IMG/VR virus record: IMGVR_UViG_3300032144_000001
Span: 73,293-124,999 of that record
Length of the DNA: 51,707 nucleotides
Direction: 5' to 3' (one strand)
Origin: a virus
The notes under the pieces are model-generated. The model was not told where the DNA came from, ran no database searches, and was given only the letters and a program-made list of their open reading frames with translations. Shown piece after piece: positions 10,456-19,355 of the stretch; position 1 is the first letter of the stretch; every line of letters starts with the position of its first letter. The position numbers and the translations under genes are program-made.

Positions 10456-12068
10456 TGAGAATCACTTGTAACGATACTGGATGCCCTGTTATCCTAAGTT
10501 CAGAGTGCGTATTTTATGAAGGATCTGCTTTGCCAGAAACTGGAATAAATACAAACGATAGCTTAGAAATAGCTCTTCAAAAGATTGAAGAAGCTATAGC
10601 TAATATTGAAGGCGGAGGCGGTGGTGGAGATGCTGTTTGGGGTCTTATTGAAGGGGTAGTAACAGATCAAACCGATTTAATGGTTTATTTAGCTGCTAAT
10701 TATTTAACTCCTGCTCAAGCAGCAAGTATATATGTACCTTTAGCCAGAACTATTACTATTAATGGTGTAACTCAATCATTAGCAGCCAATAGAACCTGGA
10801 CTGTTGGCGGAGTTACGTCTGTAACTGGAACTCCTGATAGAATAACTATAGGAGGTACAGCTACTGATCCAATTATAGATATAGCTTCTACTTATATTGG
10901 TCAAAGCTCAATTACTACTCTTGGTACAATTACAACTGGAACTTGGCAAGCCTCTGTTATAGGATCTAATTATGGAGGAGCTGGTGCTATAAATGGCCTT
11001 TTAAAAGCTGATGGCTTAGGGGTAGTTTCTCAAGCTATACCTGGAGTTGATTATAGTGCTGCCAGTAACTTACTAATTCAGTCATTTACAGGAGATGGTG
11101 TTGAAGATACATTTACTGTTACAAATGGAACGATTCAACAAATTTTAATTGTTGAAATTGGAGGTATAATTCAGAGATTGAGTACAGATTATACAGTAAG
11201 TGGACAAGACATCATATTTGCAGATGCTCCAGATGCTGGAGTTATTATAACAGTTTACTATTTTGAGGATGTTTTAGTTTCTGCTCCTGTATTTAATGCG
11301 GACATAACTGTTACTTTATCTGGAGGAAAAACGTTAGGAAAATATACAAATGGACAAACTATACCTACTTTAGGTAAAACAATCCAACAGGTTTTAGAAG
11401 ATATAGCAATCGAGTACATCTTCCCTACATGGAACTCCTTCTCTATTACAGGTCAAGCAACTACTGTAGAAGTTGGAACAACTTTATCAGGCTCTAAAAC
11501 ATTCACTTGGAGTATAAATAACAATTCAGGTATTGTTACTACCATTGATTTGTATGATAATACTGCTGCTGCGACATTACTAGCAGGAACTCCAAATGAT
11601 GGATCTCAGGCACAAACTATTACTACTATTCAATTAAACAGTAATGGGGCTACTCAGTCATGGAAAGGTATTGCGAATAACGTATCTCCAGCAGGAACTA
11701 TAAACTCATCCAACTTTGTTGTGACTTCCAGATTCTATTATTTCTATGGCCCTAGTGCTTCTTCACCAGCTAATAGTGCTGCTGTGAGAGCACTTCCCTC
11801 TAGTGCTTTTAGAATAGGAGCAACATCTTTTACATTAAATACAGGAACTACTCTTACAAAATTTGTAGTAGCTTTACCTCCTTCAATAACAATAAGTTCT
11901 GTTATAGATACATCTGCACTAAATGCAAACATTACCTCAGATTACGTACTTACTGGTACAGTAAATGTATTGGATGCTGGAGGAACTAACAGATCGTATA
12001 ATATATATGAAATGAATATAGGAGCACCATATGCTTCTTCACATGCACATTTAATAACAATATCTTAA
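10455..12068 (+). CDS. Tail fibre / receptor-binding protein
   Basis: 537 residues. An N-terminal Cys-containing anchor domain is shared with the preceding gene. It is followed by a Gly-rich linker (about residues 53-58) and fibre-like repeats rich in Gly, Thr and Ser, including LAANYLTPAQAASIYVPLAR and INGVTQSLAANRTWTV, typical of phage tail fibres. A beta-rich C-terminal domain follows from about residue 290. Low-complexity beta composition, lack of catalytic motifs and position at the head of a fibre/depolymerase operon support an adhesive fibre. The start overlaps the upstream stop and the stop overlaps the next start (both TAATG). Confidence 0.7.
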   Translation: MRITCNDTGCPVILSSECVFYEGSALPETGINTNDSLEIALQKIEEAIANIEGGGGGGDAVWGLIEGVVTDQTDLMVYLAANYLTPAQAASIYVPLARTITINGVTQSLAANRTWTVGGVTSVTGTPDRITIGGTATDPIIDIASTYIGQSSITTLGTITTGTWQASVIGSNYGGAGAINGLLKADGLGVVSQAIPGVDYSAASNLLIQSFTGDGVEDTFTVTNGTIQQILIVEIGGIIQRLSTDYTVSGQDIIFADAPDAGVIITVYYFEDVLVSAPVFNADITVTLSGGKTLGKYTNGQTIPTLGKTIQQVLEDIAIEYIFPTWNSFSITGQATTVEVGTTLSGSKTFTWSINNNSGIVTTIDLYDNTAAATLLAGTPNDGSQAQTITTIQLNSNGATQSWKGIANNVSPAGTINSSNFVVTSRFYYFYGPSASSPANSAAVRALPSSAFRIGATSFTLNTGTTLTKFVVALPPSITISSVIDTSALNANITSDYVLTGTVNVLDAGGTNRSYNIYEMNIGAPYASSHAHLITIS

Positions 12069-14302
12069 TGGCAACTTCTAAATTACAATTACCAGGAGGA
12101 CTTAGAACAGTCAATGGAGTTCCAGATATTGCTAAATATTGGAATAATAATGATACTCCCTATACTAGTACTGCTCAAGTTTTGTCTGAAATACCTATTG
12201 GTATTAGACATACAGGATTAAAAGTACAAGTGCTAACTGATGAATACTGGTGGCCTACTACTGGTGGAGTAACTGATGGTGAACTTGTTTTATACTCTCC
12301 AGGTGGCGGTGGATATTATCAAACTATTGAACAGGATGGGACACCTTTAACACAAAGAGCAACACTTAATATACTTAATGGTCTTACTGCTAGTGATGTA
12401 GGTGGAAAAACTCAAATTGTTTTTGGTGGATCACTTACAGCTAACACTGATTTAGTTATTGGAAGTGGACAAAGATTAAGATTTTTGTTTGATGGTATAG
12501 CTAGTAATGGTAATGTTATCATATCTCATATCAATCCTAATGCTCCTACTTTTTCAGTTTCTAGCCAAGATGATCCTCTTACAGCCAATGGTGGATTAAC
12601 TATTGGAATTGTATCAGTCAACATGAGTTGGACTGATTATACAGGAACAGGTGCTACTAATATAATAATTGCTAATATTGATGGAGTTACTCTAAATAGT
12701 TTAGATGGAGATGATGGAGATACTACTCTTTTGGTAGCTAGTACTAATTTTCAGATAAGTTCAACCTACGCTACATTTGCTGGAGCAATTTATGATCAAG
12801 ATTATTCAGCAAATTATACCAACAGATCACTTCCTGATAAACAATATGGGGATACTCATATAGGTGGACAAAATGTAAATTCAAATGTAACATCTCCTAC
12901 TTCGGGAGAAGATGGATATGTTATATCTTGGAATGATAGTAATCAAGAATATGAGTTAATCCCACCTCCTAGTGGAGGAAGTGGTTTAACAATAGGTACA
13001 ACCTTAATTTCTTCAGGAACTAACACTAGAGTATTATTTAACAACGCTGGTGTATTAGGAGAATATAGTATAAGTGGAACAGGTAATGTAGCAATGACTA
13101 CATCTCCAGTTTTTACAACTCCAAACCTAGGAACACCATCTGCCATTACCTTAACTAATGGAACAGGACTTCCAGTAGCAGGTATTACTGGATTAGGTAC
13201 AGGTGTAGCTACATTTTTAGCAACACCATCATGGACAAACTTCAACTCCATGATTACAGGTACTGCACCTTATCGCGGCCTCAACGGAACGTACACATAT
13301 ACAGGAGCTGTAACGGATGTCATCACAACAACCAATAGTCAAACGTTCTCTTCATCATCATTAGGTACATCTGTAACGCCTTCTATTATTGCTGTTAATC
13401 CTACAGCCGCATCGGCTGGTGCGCAGCAATATGGCCCAACACGTAGAACAGGTGGCCAAGGATGGAAGACGCAAGCTACAGCAGGTAGTCAGCCAGTATG
13501 GTATGATGAAACGGTGGTTCCAGTGCAAGGCGTAGTGAGTCCAACTGCAATTTATCAATTACGTTCTTATACAAATAGTGTAATCACTAATATGCAATTC
13601 GATCTTAATTCGGATGGTGGAAGATTTGAGTTACTTGCAAGTGGTATAAGATTAAGAACATCAGGTGCAGGAGTAGGAGGACTATCATTCTCTGGTTCTG
13701 CCCCAACAGGAGGTAGAATAGATTATGGTGGAGCTTTTGCTATAACTTCTGCAAGTAGTGGATCTACATTATCTATACAAGCAGGTGCTCTTTCTGGATC
13801 TAGCGGTACTGTTTCAGGGGTTACTATTGGTAATCAAACATCAGTGGCTATGTCTAGTGGTACATTATCCTATAATGTATTAAGTATATTTGACAGTCCA
13901 TCAGCTATTAACAACACAGGAACTTATACAGGGGATTTTGTTGCTATTAATTTTAACCCAACGATCACTTCTTTAACTGGTACTACTTTATATGGATTAA
14001 AAATAGTACCTTCTCAAGCGGTTAATGCTTTTGGTCAATCATCCGCAACCGCAACTATAGATATAGCAGGTTCAAGTACTACTAAAGCATCTTTAAGAAT
14101 ACGTCCTGGTACAGCACCATCATCTCCAAATGATGGAGATATCTACTATATAGATACAAATGATAGACTAATGTTTTACAAGAACGCTACTGCTTCTGAA
14201 TTTTTATCTGCAAGTGCAGTTACTACTGAAGTAGTTGTTTCAGATACAACGTTAACTATTACTTACAACGGAACAACATATAAATTATTAGCAAGAGTAT
14301 AA
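12068..14302 (+). CDS. Long tail fibre protein
   Basis: 744 residues. The N-terminus (about 1-90, including YNNNDTPYTST-like and DEYWWPTTGG patches) looks like an attachment domain. The body has trimeric-fibre repeats and a module PGTAPSSPNDGDIYYIDTND near the C-terminus that is also present in the 750-residue fibre downstream (DPSSPNNGDIYY). No catalytic residues are evident. An internal stretch (13261-13560) is clearly richer in GC than its surroundings, suggesting that the fibre was assembled from segments of different origin. It acts outside the cell in host recognition. Confidence 0.68.
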   Translation: MATSKLQLPGGLRTVNGVPDIAKYWNNNDTPYTSTAQVLSEIPIGIRHTGLKVQVLTDEYWWPTTGGVTDGELVLYSPGGGGYYQTIEQDGTPLTQRATLNILNGLTASDVGGKTQIVFGGSLTANTDLVIGSGQRLRFLFDGIASNGNVIISHINPNAPTFSVSSQDDPLTANGGLTIGIVSVNMSWTDYTGTGATNIIIANIDGVTLNSLDGDDGDTTLLVASTNFQISSTYATFAGAIYDQDYSANYTNRSLPDKQYGDTHIGGQNVNSNVTSPTSGEDGYVISWNDSNQEYELIPPPSGGSGLTIGTTLISSGTNTRVLFNNAGVLGEYSISGTGNVAMTTSPVFTTPNLGTPSAITLTNGTGLPVAGITGLGTGVATFLATPSWTNFNSMITGTAPYRGLNGTYTYTGAVTDVITTTNSQTFSSSSLGTSVTPSIIAVNPTAASAGAQQYGPTRRTGGQGWKTQATAGSQPVWYDETVVPVQGVVSPTAIYQLRSYTNSVITNMQFDLNSDGGRFELLASGIRLRTSGAGVGGLSFSGSAPTGGRIDYGGAFAITSASSGSTLSIQAGALSGSSGTVSGVTIGNQTSVAMSSGTLSYNVLSIFDSPSAINNTGTYTGDFVAINFNPTITSLTGTTLYGLKIVPSQAVNAFGQSSATATIDIAGSSTTKASLRIRPGTAPSSPNDGDIYYIDTNDRLMFYKNATASEFLSASAVTTEVVVSDTTLTITYNGTTYKLLARV
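13261..13560 (+). other. GC-rich mosaic segment inside fibre gene
   Basis: By direct count, 13261-13320 is 30/60 G+C and 13441-13500 is 32/60, whereas 13861-13920 in the same gene is 18/60. Codons such as CGC, GGC and GCG, rare elsewhere in the window, cluster here. The reading frame is continuous. The simplest reading is a fibre segment acquired by recombination from a phage or host of higher GC. Confidence 0.5.
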
Positions 14303-15862
14303 ATGGGTTATATAAATAGACAAATAGGATGGTCACCAGAAGAAATTGAATATCAAAAATTTCTAAAAAACTTGAAAAAGAGAAATCAAGGATTTGGAAA
14401 AACAATTATTCCTGATCCGAGTACTCCATCAGTGTTTGATGATATTTTAGGACATTGGGATGCAGATACCTTTACAGGAACTTCTGGATCGTATGTATTA
14501 ACTGATAAATCAGGTAATGGTCATCCTATGACACAAGCTGCGGGTACTATAACTCCTGGAACATCGACTAATGGAAAACCTAGAATGGTTGGAAACGCTA
14601 CTGCAAGATTTACTTGTCCTTTAACGATGAAATCATGGCCTTTAACAGTAGTTACAGTTTTTAAAAGGACTGCCGCAGCTACTTGTGGATTTTTTGGTCA
14701 CACTGGTACAACTCCATATAATTCAATGTGGGTTGGTTATGAATCATCCAATAGTTTCAGGATATATAATACAAATAGTACAGCTAATACAACAGCAGAA
14801 GCTGGAACTACTTCTTGTTATATTGCAAGAATAGGATATGGATCTAGAATGTCAATCCTTAATGGTATCGTTTTAAATGATTGTCAATTGGGTAGTATTG
14901 TACAGACTGGATTAGTAACTACAACCATAGGTACAGAGTATCGTGGACTTAATGGTGAGTGGCAAAGAACATATGTTTGGGATAGAGAATTAAGTTTGAT
15001 TGAAATGGACGAAGTTCATACTAAGATTAATGAAGATTTTGGAACAGCTATTCCTTTATTTTCTTCATATCCTACATCAAATGTAGTTCTGATCTTTGGT
15101 GACAGTATGATAGGCGGAAGATCTGCCAGAGGAGCAAGTGATGTTAACGTACCTGTTGAATATAGAGGTGCTCAAACTAATGTGGATATTTGGTACGGAA
15201 CCCCTGCCAATAATTTTGGTACTGCATGGAATGACTTTAATTTAACAAATAACAATAATCAACTTAATGACCAGTTTGCAGGAACTAGTACTTATTTTGG
15301 TCCTAATGTATCTTTAGGTAAAGAATATGTTGATAGAACGTCTAATTCTATCAATATCATGCAATCTTCGACAGGTAGCGCTGGTCTTAGTAAAATAGGA
15401 AGTAATGCTTTCTTTGACCCTTTTGATAATTCTTTAACTCAATTAAATCCAGCAAGAGGTTATGGATCTTTTATGAAGAATTATTGGAAATCTTTTTCAG
15501 CTTTACAAGCTAGTGGAACAATACCATCTATTAAAGGAATTATAATAGGTTTAGGTACAAATGATGCTGTGAATCAAACGGCAGCAGATAATTTTGCTAT
15601 ACAGGGTAATTTATTAATACCCCAACTAAGAAGAGAGTTAGGCGTAAGTGCTGATGACTCAAAAATAATTTGGTTGAGAATGCATATAGGAACTACAGGA
15701 GGTACTTACGAAACAATTATAAGAACTAAAACTGCTGAAATAGTAGCAGCCAATCCAAATTGTGTGATGGTAAGTGACGATGCTTACAGCTTTGTAGATG
15801 GAGTACATTTAAATGCAGCGGGAAATATTGGTATTGGTTCAGATTTATCTACTTATCTATAA
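14303..15862 (+). CDS. Tail-associated SGNH/GDSL esterase with lectin-like N-terminal domain
   Basis: 519 residues. The first ~27 residues (RQIGWSPEEIEYQKFLKN) resemble the 38-residue protein at 21872 and probably form a docking peptide. Residues ~50-245 (ILGHWDADTFTG, SGNGHPMTQ, later WQRTYVWDRELS) look like a concanavalin/LamG-type sugar-binding domain. Residues ~260-519 form an SGNH hydrolase: block I FGDSM with nucleophile S268, block III GLGTND (N420), and block V DGVH (D499, H502). Such enzymes deacetylate capsular or O-antigen polysaccharides and serve as phage depolymerases. It lies between fibre genes, so virion location is likely; the substrate cannot be read from the sequence. Confidence 0.78.
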   Translation: MGYINRQIGWSPEEIEYQKFLKNLKKRNQGFGKTIIPDPSTPSVFDDILGHWDADTFTGTSGSYVLTDKSGNGHPMTQAAGTITPGTSTNGKPRMVGNATARFTCPLTMKSWPLTVVTVFKRTAAATCGFFGHTGTTPYNSMWVGYESSNSFRIYNTNSTANTTAEAGTTSCYIARIGYGSRMSILNGIVLNDCQLGSIVQTGLVTTTIGTEYRGLNGEWQRTYVWDRELSLIEMDEVHTKINEDFGTAIPLFSSYPTSNVVLIFGDSMIGGRSARGASDVNVPVEYRGAQTNVDIWYGTPANNFGTAWNDFNLTNNNNQLNDQFAGTSTYFGPNVSLGKEYVDRTSNSINIMQSSTGSAGLSKIGSNAFFDPFDNSLTQLNPARGYGSFMKNYWKSFSALQASGTIPSIKGIIIGLGTNDAVNQTAADNFAIQGNLLIPQLRRELGVSADDSKIIWLRMHIGTTGGTYETIIRTKTAEIVAANPNCVMVSDDAYSFVDGVHLNAAGNIGIGSDLSTYL

Positions 15863-15871
15863 AGTCAAAAT

Positions 15872-18124
15872 ATGAGAAACGATACTAGATATACTCAATT
15901 TGAAGACATTTCAGCAGATTCTTTTTTAGGAAGATTAACTAGTGATGGTCCTGCCATTGTACTAAGTGCAACTGAAGCAACATCATTACTAGATGTTTTT
16001 ACTTCAACAGATAAAGGATTAGTTCCATTTTCTGGAGGAGGAACTATTAACTTTCTTAGAGCAGATGGTACTTGGGCTGTTCCTCCTGGAGGGGGTAGTA
16101 TTTCTGATGGTGACAGAGGAGATATTACTGTATCTGGATCTGGTTCTATTTGGACTATTGATTCTGGAGTTGTAACATTTGCAAAAATGCAAAGTTCTGC
16201 TTCTGGATTAAGTGTAATAGGTAGATCATCTAATTCAGGGGGTGTCTTTGCAGAAATAGCAGCAGCTTCAGATGGAGGGGTATTAAGAAGATCAGGCACT
16301 TCTATAGCATTTGGAACTATTGGTACGTTAGGTATTGGAGATAGTCAAGTAACATATGCAAAAATTCAAAGTGTTACATCAGCTAGAATTCTAGGAAGAT
16401 ATACTGGAAGTACTGGTGTAGTTCAAGAAATTACAATAGGATCAGGACTAACACTTGACAGTGGAAGTGGTGTTTTAACATCAACTCCAGTGTCTGATGG
16501 AGATAAAGGTGATATTACAGTATCATCCAGTGGCGCTACTTGGACAGTAGATTTGAGTATAAATAAAGCTTGGAGTGGAGTTCAAAGTTATGTAGATAAT
16601 GGATTTAGGTTATTTAATCCTGCAAATACATCCTCATATAATTTTAGAACTAGTGCTATTGCAGCCAATAGGGATGTAACATTACCTTTATTAACAAGTG
16701 CTGACACTATAGTTTTTAACGATTTTACAGCTACTTTAACTAATAAAACATTAGGAACAGGAACAGTATTTTCAGTTATACCTGTTATAAATGATGGTAT
16801 AACTTTCACATTTAATCCTAATGCAACCTTATCTGGAATTAATGTTGGTTCTCATGCAAGTGATCCTTCTTCTCCTAATAATGGAGATATATACTACAAT
16901 TCTACTTCTGATGAATTAAGAGCTAGAATAGCAGGTTCTTGGATAGCACTTGGAGCAAGTGGAGGTACAGTTTCTGGTAGTGGAACTGCTGGTCAAATAG
17001 CATATTGGACTGCTGGATCTATTATTTCTTCTGAAGCTGGATTTGAATATGATTCTACTAATAATAGAATGATAGTCCCAACTATAAGAGGGACTGCTGG
17101 TACATTTACGTTAGCTTCTAATAATGGTACGGGTGCTTTTATTCAATTAACGGATGCAGGTGCTTTTAATAGTAGTAGTACATCTATAAATTTTATTACA
17201 GGTTCTAGTAGTTTATCACTAGCAACAGGAGCAATTGGAATATATTCTGCTTCAGTAGATATTGGTAATTTAGCTACTAATATCATGAATTATACAGCAG
17301 CATCTAACAGGTTAAGATTCCAAAGAGGAGGTGTTTCACCAGTTAACCATGTCATAGCAGTTACTTCTGGAGATGCAACTACTAATGACGGAGATTCTAT
17401 ATCATTACAAGGAGGAAATGCTTACACTGTATCTGGAAATGGAGATGGAGGAAACATAACACTAACTTCTGGTGAAAGAAGAACAGCCGGATCTGGAGTT
17501 GATGGTAATATTATTTTAGATCCATTAACAGGTAGTGTACTTGTTAATACTGTAACTGGTGCTGCAAAATTACAAGTAAAAGGAGGGGGTACAGGTAGCT
17601 CTGCTACTTTCCTAACTCAAAAATCAGATAGTACTCAAACATTTGAAATTGTTGATAATGGTAATGTAGGTATAGGACAAGGAACTTATGGTAGTGGAGT
17701 AGGTGTGGTTAGTATTGCTGTTGCAACAACACCTCCTTCTTCTAATCCAACAAACTCTATTGTTTTGTATGTAAAAGATGTAGCAGGTACAGCAGAATTA
17801 TATACCAAATCAGAAACAGGATCAGATGTATGTTTATCAGGTTTATTCGATCCATTAGTTGTAACAGGAACATCATTAACTTTAGATGATGATGACCATC
17901 GTGGTAAATTTATATATTTTACTAATGGTAGTGCAATTACAGTTACTGTTCCAAATACATTAAAAATTGGATTTACTTGTGTTCTTATGCAAGATGGAGG
18001 AGGGACAGTATCTATAACTGGATCAGGAGGAACTACAATTAATGGTAAAACTAGTACAACTGGGCAATACGACTCAATCGGTCTTTTACACTACAAAGAC
18101 ACAGACGTATATTTTGGAAGATGA
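15872..18124 (+). CDS. Tail fibre with repeated GDITV modules
   Basis: 750 residues. The N-terminal part has two copies of a fibre repeat: SDGDRGDITVSGSG followed by VVTFAKMQ, and SDGDKGDITVSSSG preceded by VTYAKIQ. These repeats are common in fibres of Bacteroidota phages. A DPSSPNNGDIYYNSTSDELR module lies mid-protein. The C-terminus (LDDDDHRGKFIYFTNGSA, VTVPNTLKIGFTC) is a small beta domain typical of fibre tips. No catalytic motif is seen. The stop overlaps the next start (ATGA), so it is probably co-translated with the hydrolase. Confidence 0.72.
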   Translation: MRNDTRYTQFEDISADSFLGRLTSDGPAIVLSATEATSLLDVFTSTDKGLVPFSGGGTINFLRADGTWAVPPGGGSISDGDRGDITVSGSGSIWTIDSGVVTFAKMQSSASGLSVIGRSSNSGGVFAEIAAASDGGVLRRSGTSIAFGTIGTLGIGDSQVTYAKIQSVTSARILGRYTGSTGVVQEITIGSGLTLDSGSGVLTSTPVSDGDKGDITVSSSGATWTVDLSINKAWSGVQSYVDNGFRLFNPANTSSYNFRTSAIAANRDVTLPLLTSADTIVFNDFTATLTNKTLGTGTVFSVIPVINDGITFTFNPNATLSGINVGSHASDPSSPNNGDIYYNSTSDELRARIAGSWIALGASGGTVSGSGTAGQIAYWTAGSIISSEAGFEYDSTNNRMIVPTIRGTAGTFTLASNNGTGAFIQLTDAGAFNSSSTSINFITGSSSLSLATGAIGIYSASVDIGNLATNIMNYTAASNRLRFQRGGVSPVNHVIAVTSGDATTNDGDSISLQGGNAYTVSGNGDGGNITLTSGERRTAGSGVDGNIILDPLTGSVLVNTVTGAAKLQVKGGGTGSSATFLTQKSDSTQTFEIVDNGNVGIGQGTYGSGVGVVSIAVATTPPSSNPTNSIVLYVKDVAGTAELYTKSETGSDVCLSGLFDPLVVTGTSLTLDDDDHRGKFIYFTNGSAITVTVPNTLKIGFTCVLMQDGGGTVSITGSGGTTINGKTSTTGQYDSIGLLHYKDTDVYFGR

Positions 18125-18912
18125 TAGGATTTAGAAGCATATCGTCAATGACAGGTCCATATTCTGGACCATTTCCACCTGATCCTGAAGATGGTACACT
18201 TGTTGCTAAACAATTAGGTGGAGGTACAGGTGCTCCTAATGGATTTTATCAATGGTTACCTGATAATTATTCTCTTACAGGAATACAAACTTATCCATTT
18301 ATACTATGGTTACATGGCTCTGGAGGAAATGGTAATGGTACTTCACAATTAGGGAATGTCTTAAGTAGTGATGGGGGTGGAGTAGCTAATATTCTTAATA
18401 GTGGAGGTTGGAATGGTAAACAAGGATCTGAAAGGTTTATTGTATTAATGCCACAATGTCCAAGTAGCCAACAATGGCCAGGAGGATATTATTCTAACGG
18501 AGGAATTAGTCAAATTACAGTATTCAAAGATTGGGCCAAGACATATTATAGAATAGATACTAATAGAATGTATGTAATGGGGCATTCTATGGGAGGTAAA
18601 GGTACTTATGAAGCTTTAGCTTTAGATAATGCTAGTAATGAATGGGCTGCTGCTGCTCCTATATGTACAGCAGGATCTACTTATCAAATGGGTCAGGGGG
18701 CTGGAAATACAGATAGACCTCTTCATTGTTTCTATAGTAGTAATGATAGTTTAGATGTTGAATTATCTGTTTATAATGGATATATTGATACGGTTTCTAC
18801 CGCTTCTCATGATGTTGTTGATATGGCTAATGGTCATAATCCAACAAGAGCTTGTTCACCAACCTATTATACCCCTAATGTATACTCTAAATTACTAACT
18901 CATAGTTTATAA
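18121..18912 (+). CDS. Alpha/beta-hydrolase (PHB-depolymerase/feruloyl-esterase-like), probable tail enzyme
   Basis: 263 residues with a clear alpha/beta-hydrolase layout: oxyanion-loop strand FILWLHGSGGNG (about 61-72), nucleophile elbow GHSMGG with S156, acid D209 in SSNDSLD, and H239 in NGHNPTRAC. The fold resembles the PHB-depolymerase/dienelactone-hydrolase group. No signal peptide is visible; the N-terminus is short and Pro/Gly-rich and could be a docking segment. Its place directly after the fibres suggests a virion-borne esterase acting on a surface polysaccharide. This is inference, and a cytoplasmic role cannot be excluded. Confidence 0.72.
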   Translation: MIGFRSISSMTGPYSGPFPPDPEDGTLVAKQLGGGTGAPNGFYQWLPDNYSLTGIQTYPFILWLHGSGGNGNGTSQLGNVLSSDGGGVANILNSGGWNGKQGSERFIVLMPQCPSSQQWPGGYYSNGGISQITVFKDWAKTYYRIDTNRMYVMGHSMGGKGTYEALALDNASNEWAAAAPICTAGSTYQMGQGAGNTDRPLHCFYSSNDSLDVELSVYNGYIDTVSTASHDVVDMANGHNPTRACSPTYYTPNVYSKLLTHSL

Positions 18913-18934
18913 TAACAAATATTTTAGATTATTA

Positions 18935-18965
18935 TTGCTTTTTTAATAAAAATTAATTATAATTG
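18935..18965 (+). promoter_or_regulatory. Probable host-type promoter before coiled-coil gene
   Basis: ATTG (18934-18937) is followed after exactly 20 bp by TATAATTG (18958-18965), one mismatch from TAnnTTTG. The ATG at 18987 is 21 bp downstream, and the 74-bp gap after the hydrolase holds nothing else recognisable. Confidence 0.45.
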
Positions 18966-18986
18966 CAGATTAAAACCAAATTAATT

Positions 18987-19355
18987 ATGATTGAACTTAA
19001 AAAATACGAATTAGAGCCAGTTTTGCTTCAAATTACTACTTTCAAACAAAATGTAGAAAATGGTCCATATGCTCCGATATCCGGACTTATGTTAGAAAAT
19101 TTACCTTTAAAAGAAAAAAGAAAGCTCCAAAAAATTCAAAAGAAAGTACTTGAGTCGTATCAGGAGCTTTTAAAAGATGCTGCCTCTATTAAAGAGGAGC
19201 TAAAAGATAATAAGGAAGAACTTGAAAAAGAGACAAAAACTCTTCTGGAAGAAACAGTTAAAATTGATCTCGAAAAAGCATCTTTAGTAGTTATAGATGA
19301 AATTAAGTCATCAGTAATATATAACTTCGATTTAATCGAAAAAATAGCAGAATAA
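18987..19355 (+). CDS. Small coiled-coil protein, unknown function
   Basis: 122 residues from the ATG at 18987 (MIELKKYELE). An upstream TTG at 18963 is in frame but lies in the -7 box of the probable promoter, so it is not used as start. The protein is charged and strongly helical; residues ~40-95 (KEKRKLQKIQKKVLESYQEL onward) form a probable coiled coil. No cysteines, membrane segments or catalytic motifs are visible. It is TAATG-coupled to the second alpha/beta hydrolase, so the two may be partners, for example assembly helper and enzyme. I do not recognise the family. Confidence 0.6.
   Translation: MIELKKYELEPVLLQITTFKQNVENGPYAPISGLMLENLPLKEKRKLQKIQKKVLESYQELLKDAASIKEELKDNKEELEKETKTLLEETVKIDLEKASLVVIDEIKSSVIYNFDLIEKIAE

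Noticed and set aside
16111-16119. RGD tripeptide in the 750-residue fibre
   Set aside because: It is part of the common DGDRGDITV fibre repeat; the sister repeat has KGD, so cell-adhesion meaning is not supported.
15895-16299. Long minus-strand frame opposite the 750-residue fibre
   Set aside because: Its product is Pro/Ser/Val-rich as expected for the antisense of a Gly/Thr/Ser fibre repeat; it has no start context and no neighbours on that strand. The same holds for the frames at 12943-13251 and 16588-16809.
18913-18934. AT-only inverted repeat after the first alpha/beta hydrolase
   Set aside because: The stem is short and entirely A/T with no T run; such pairs are expected by chance in DNA of this composition.
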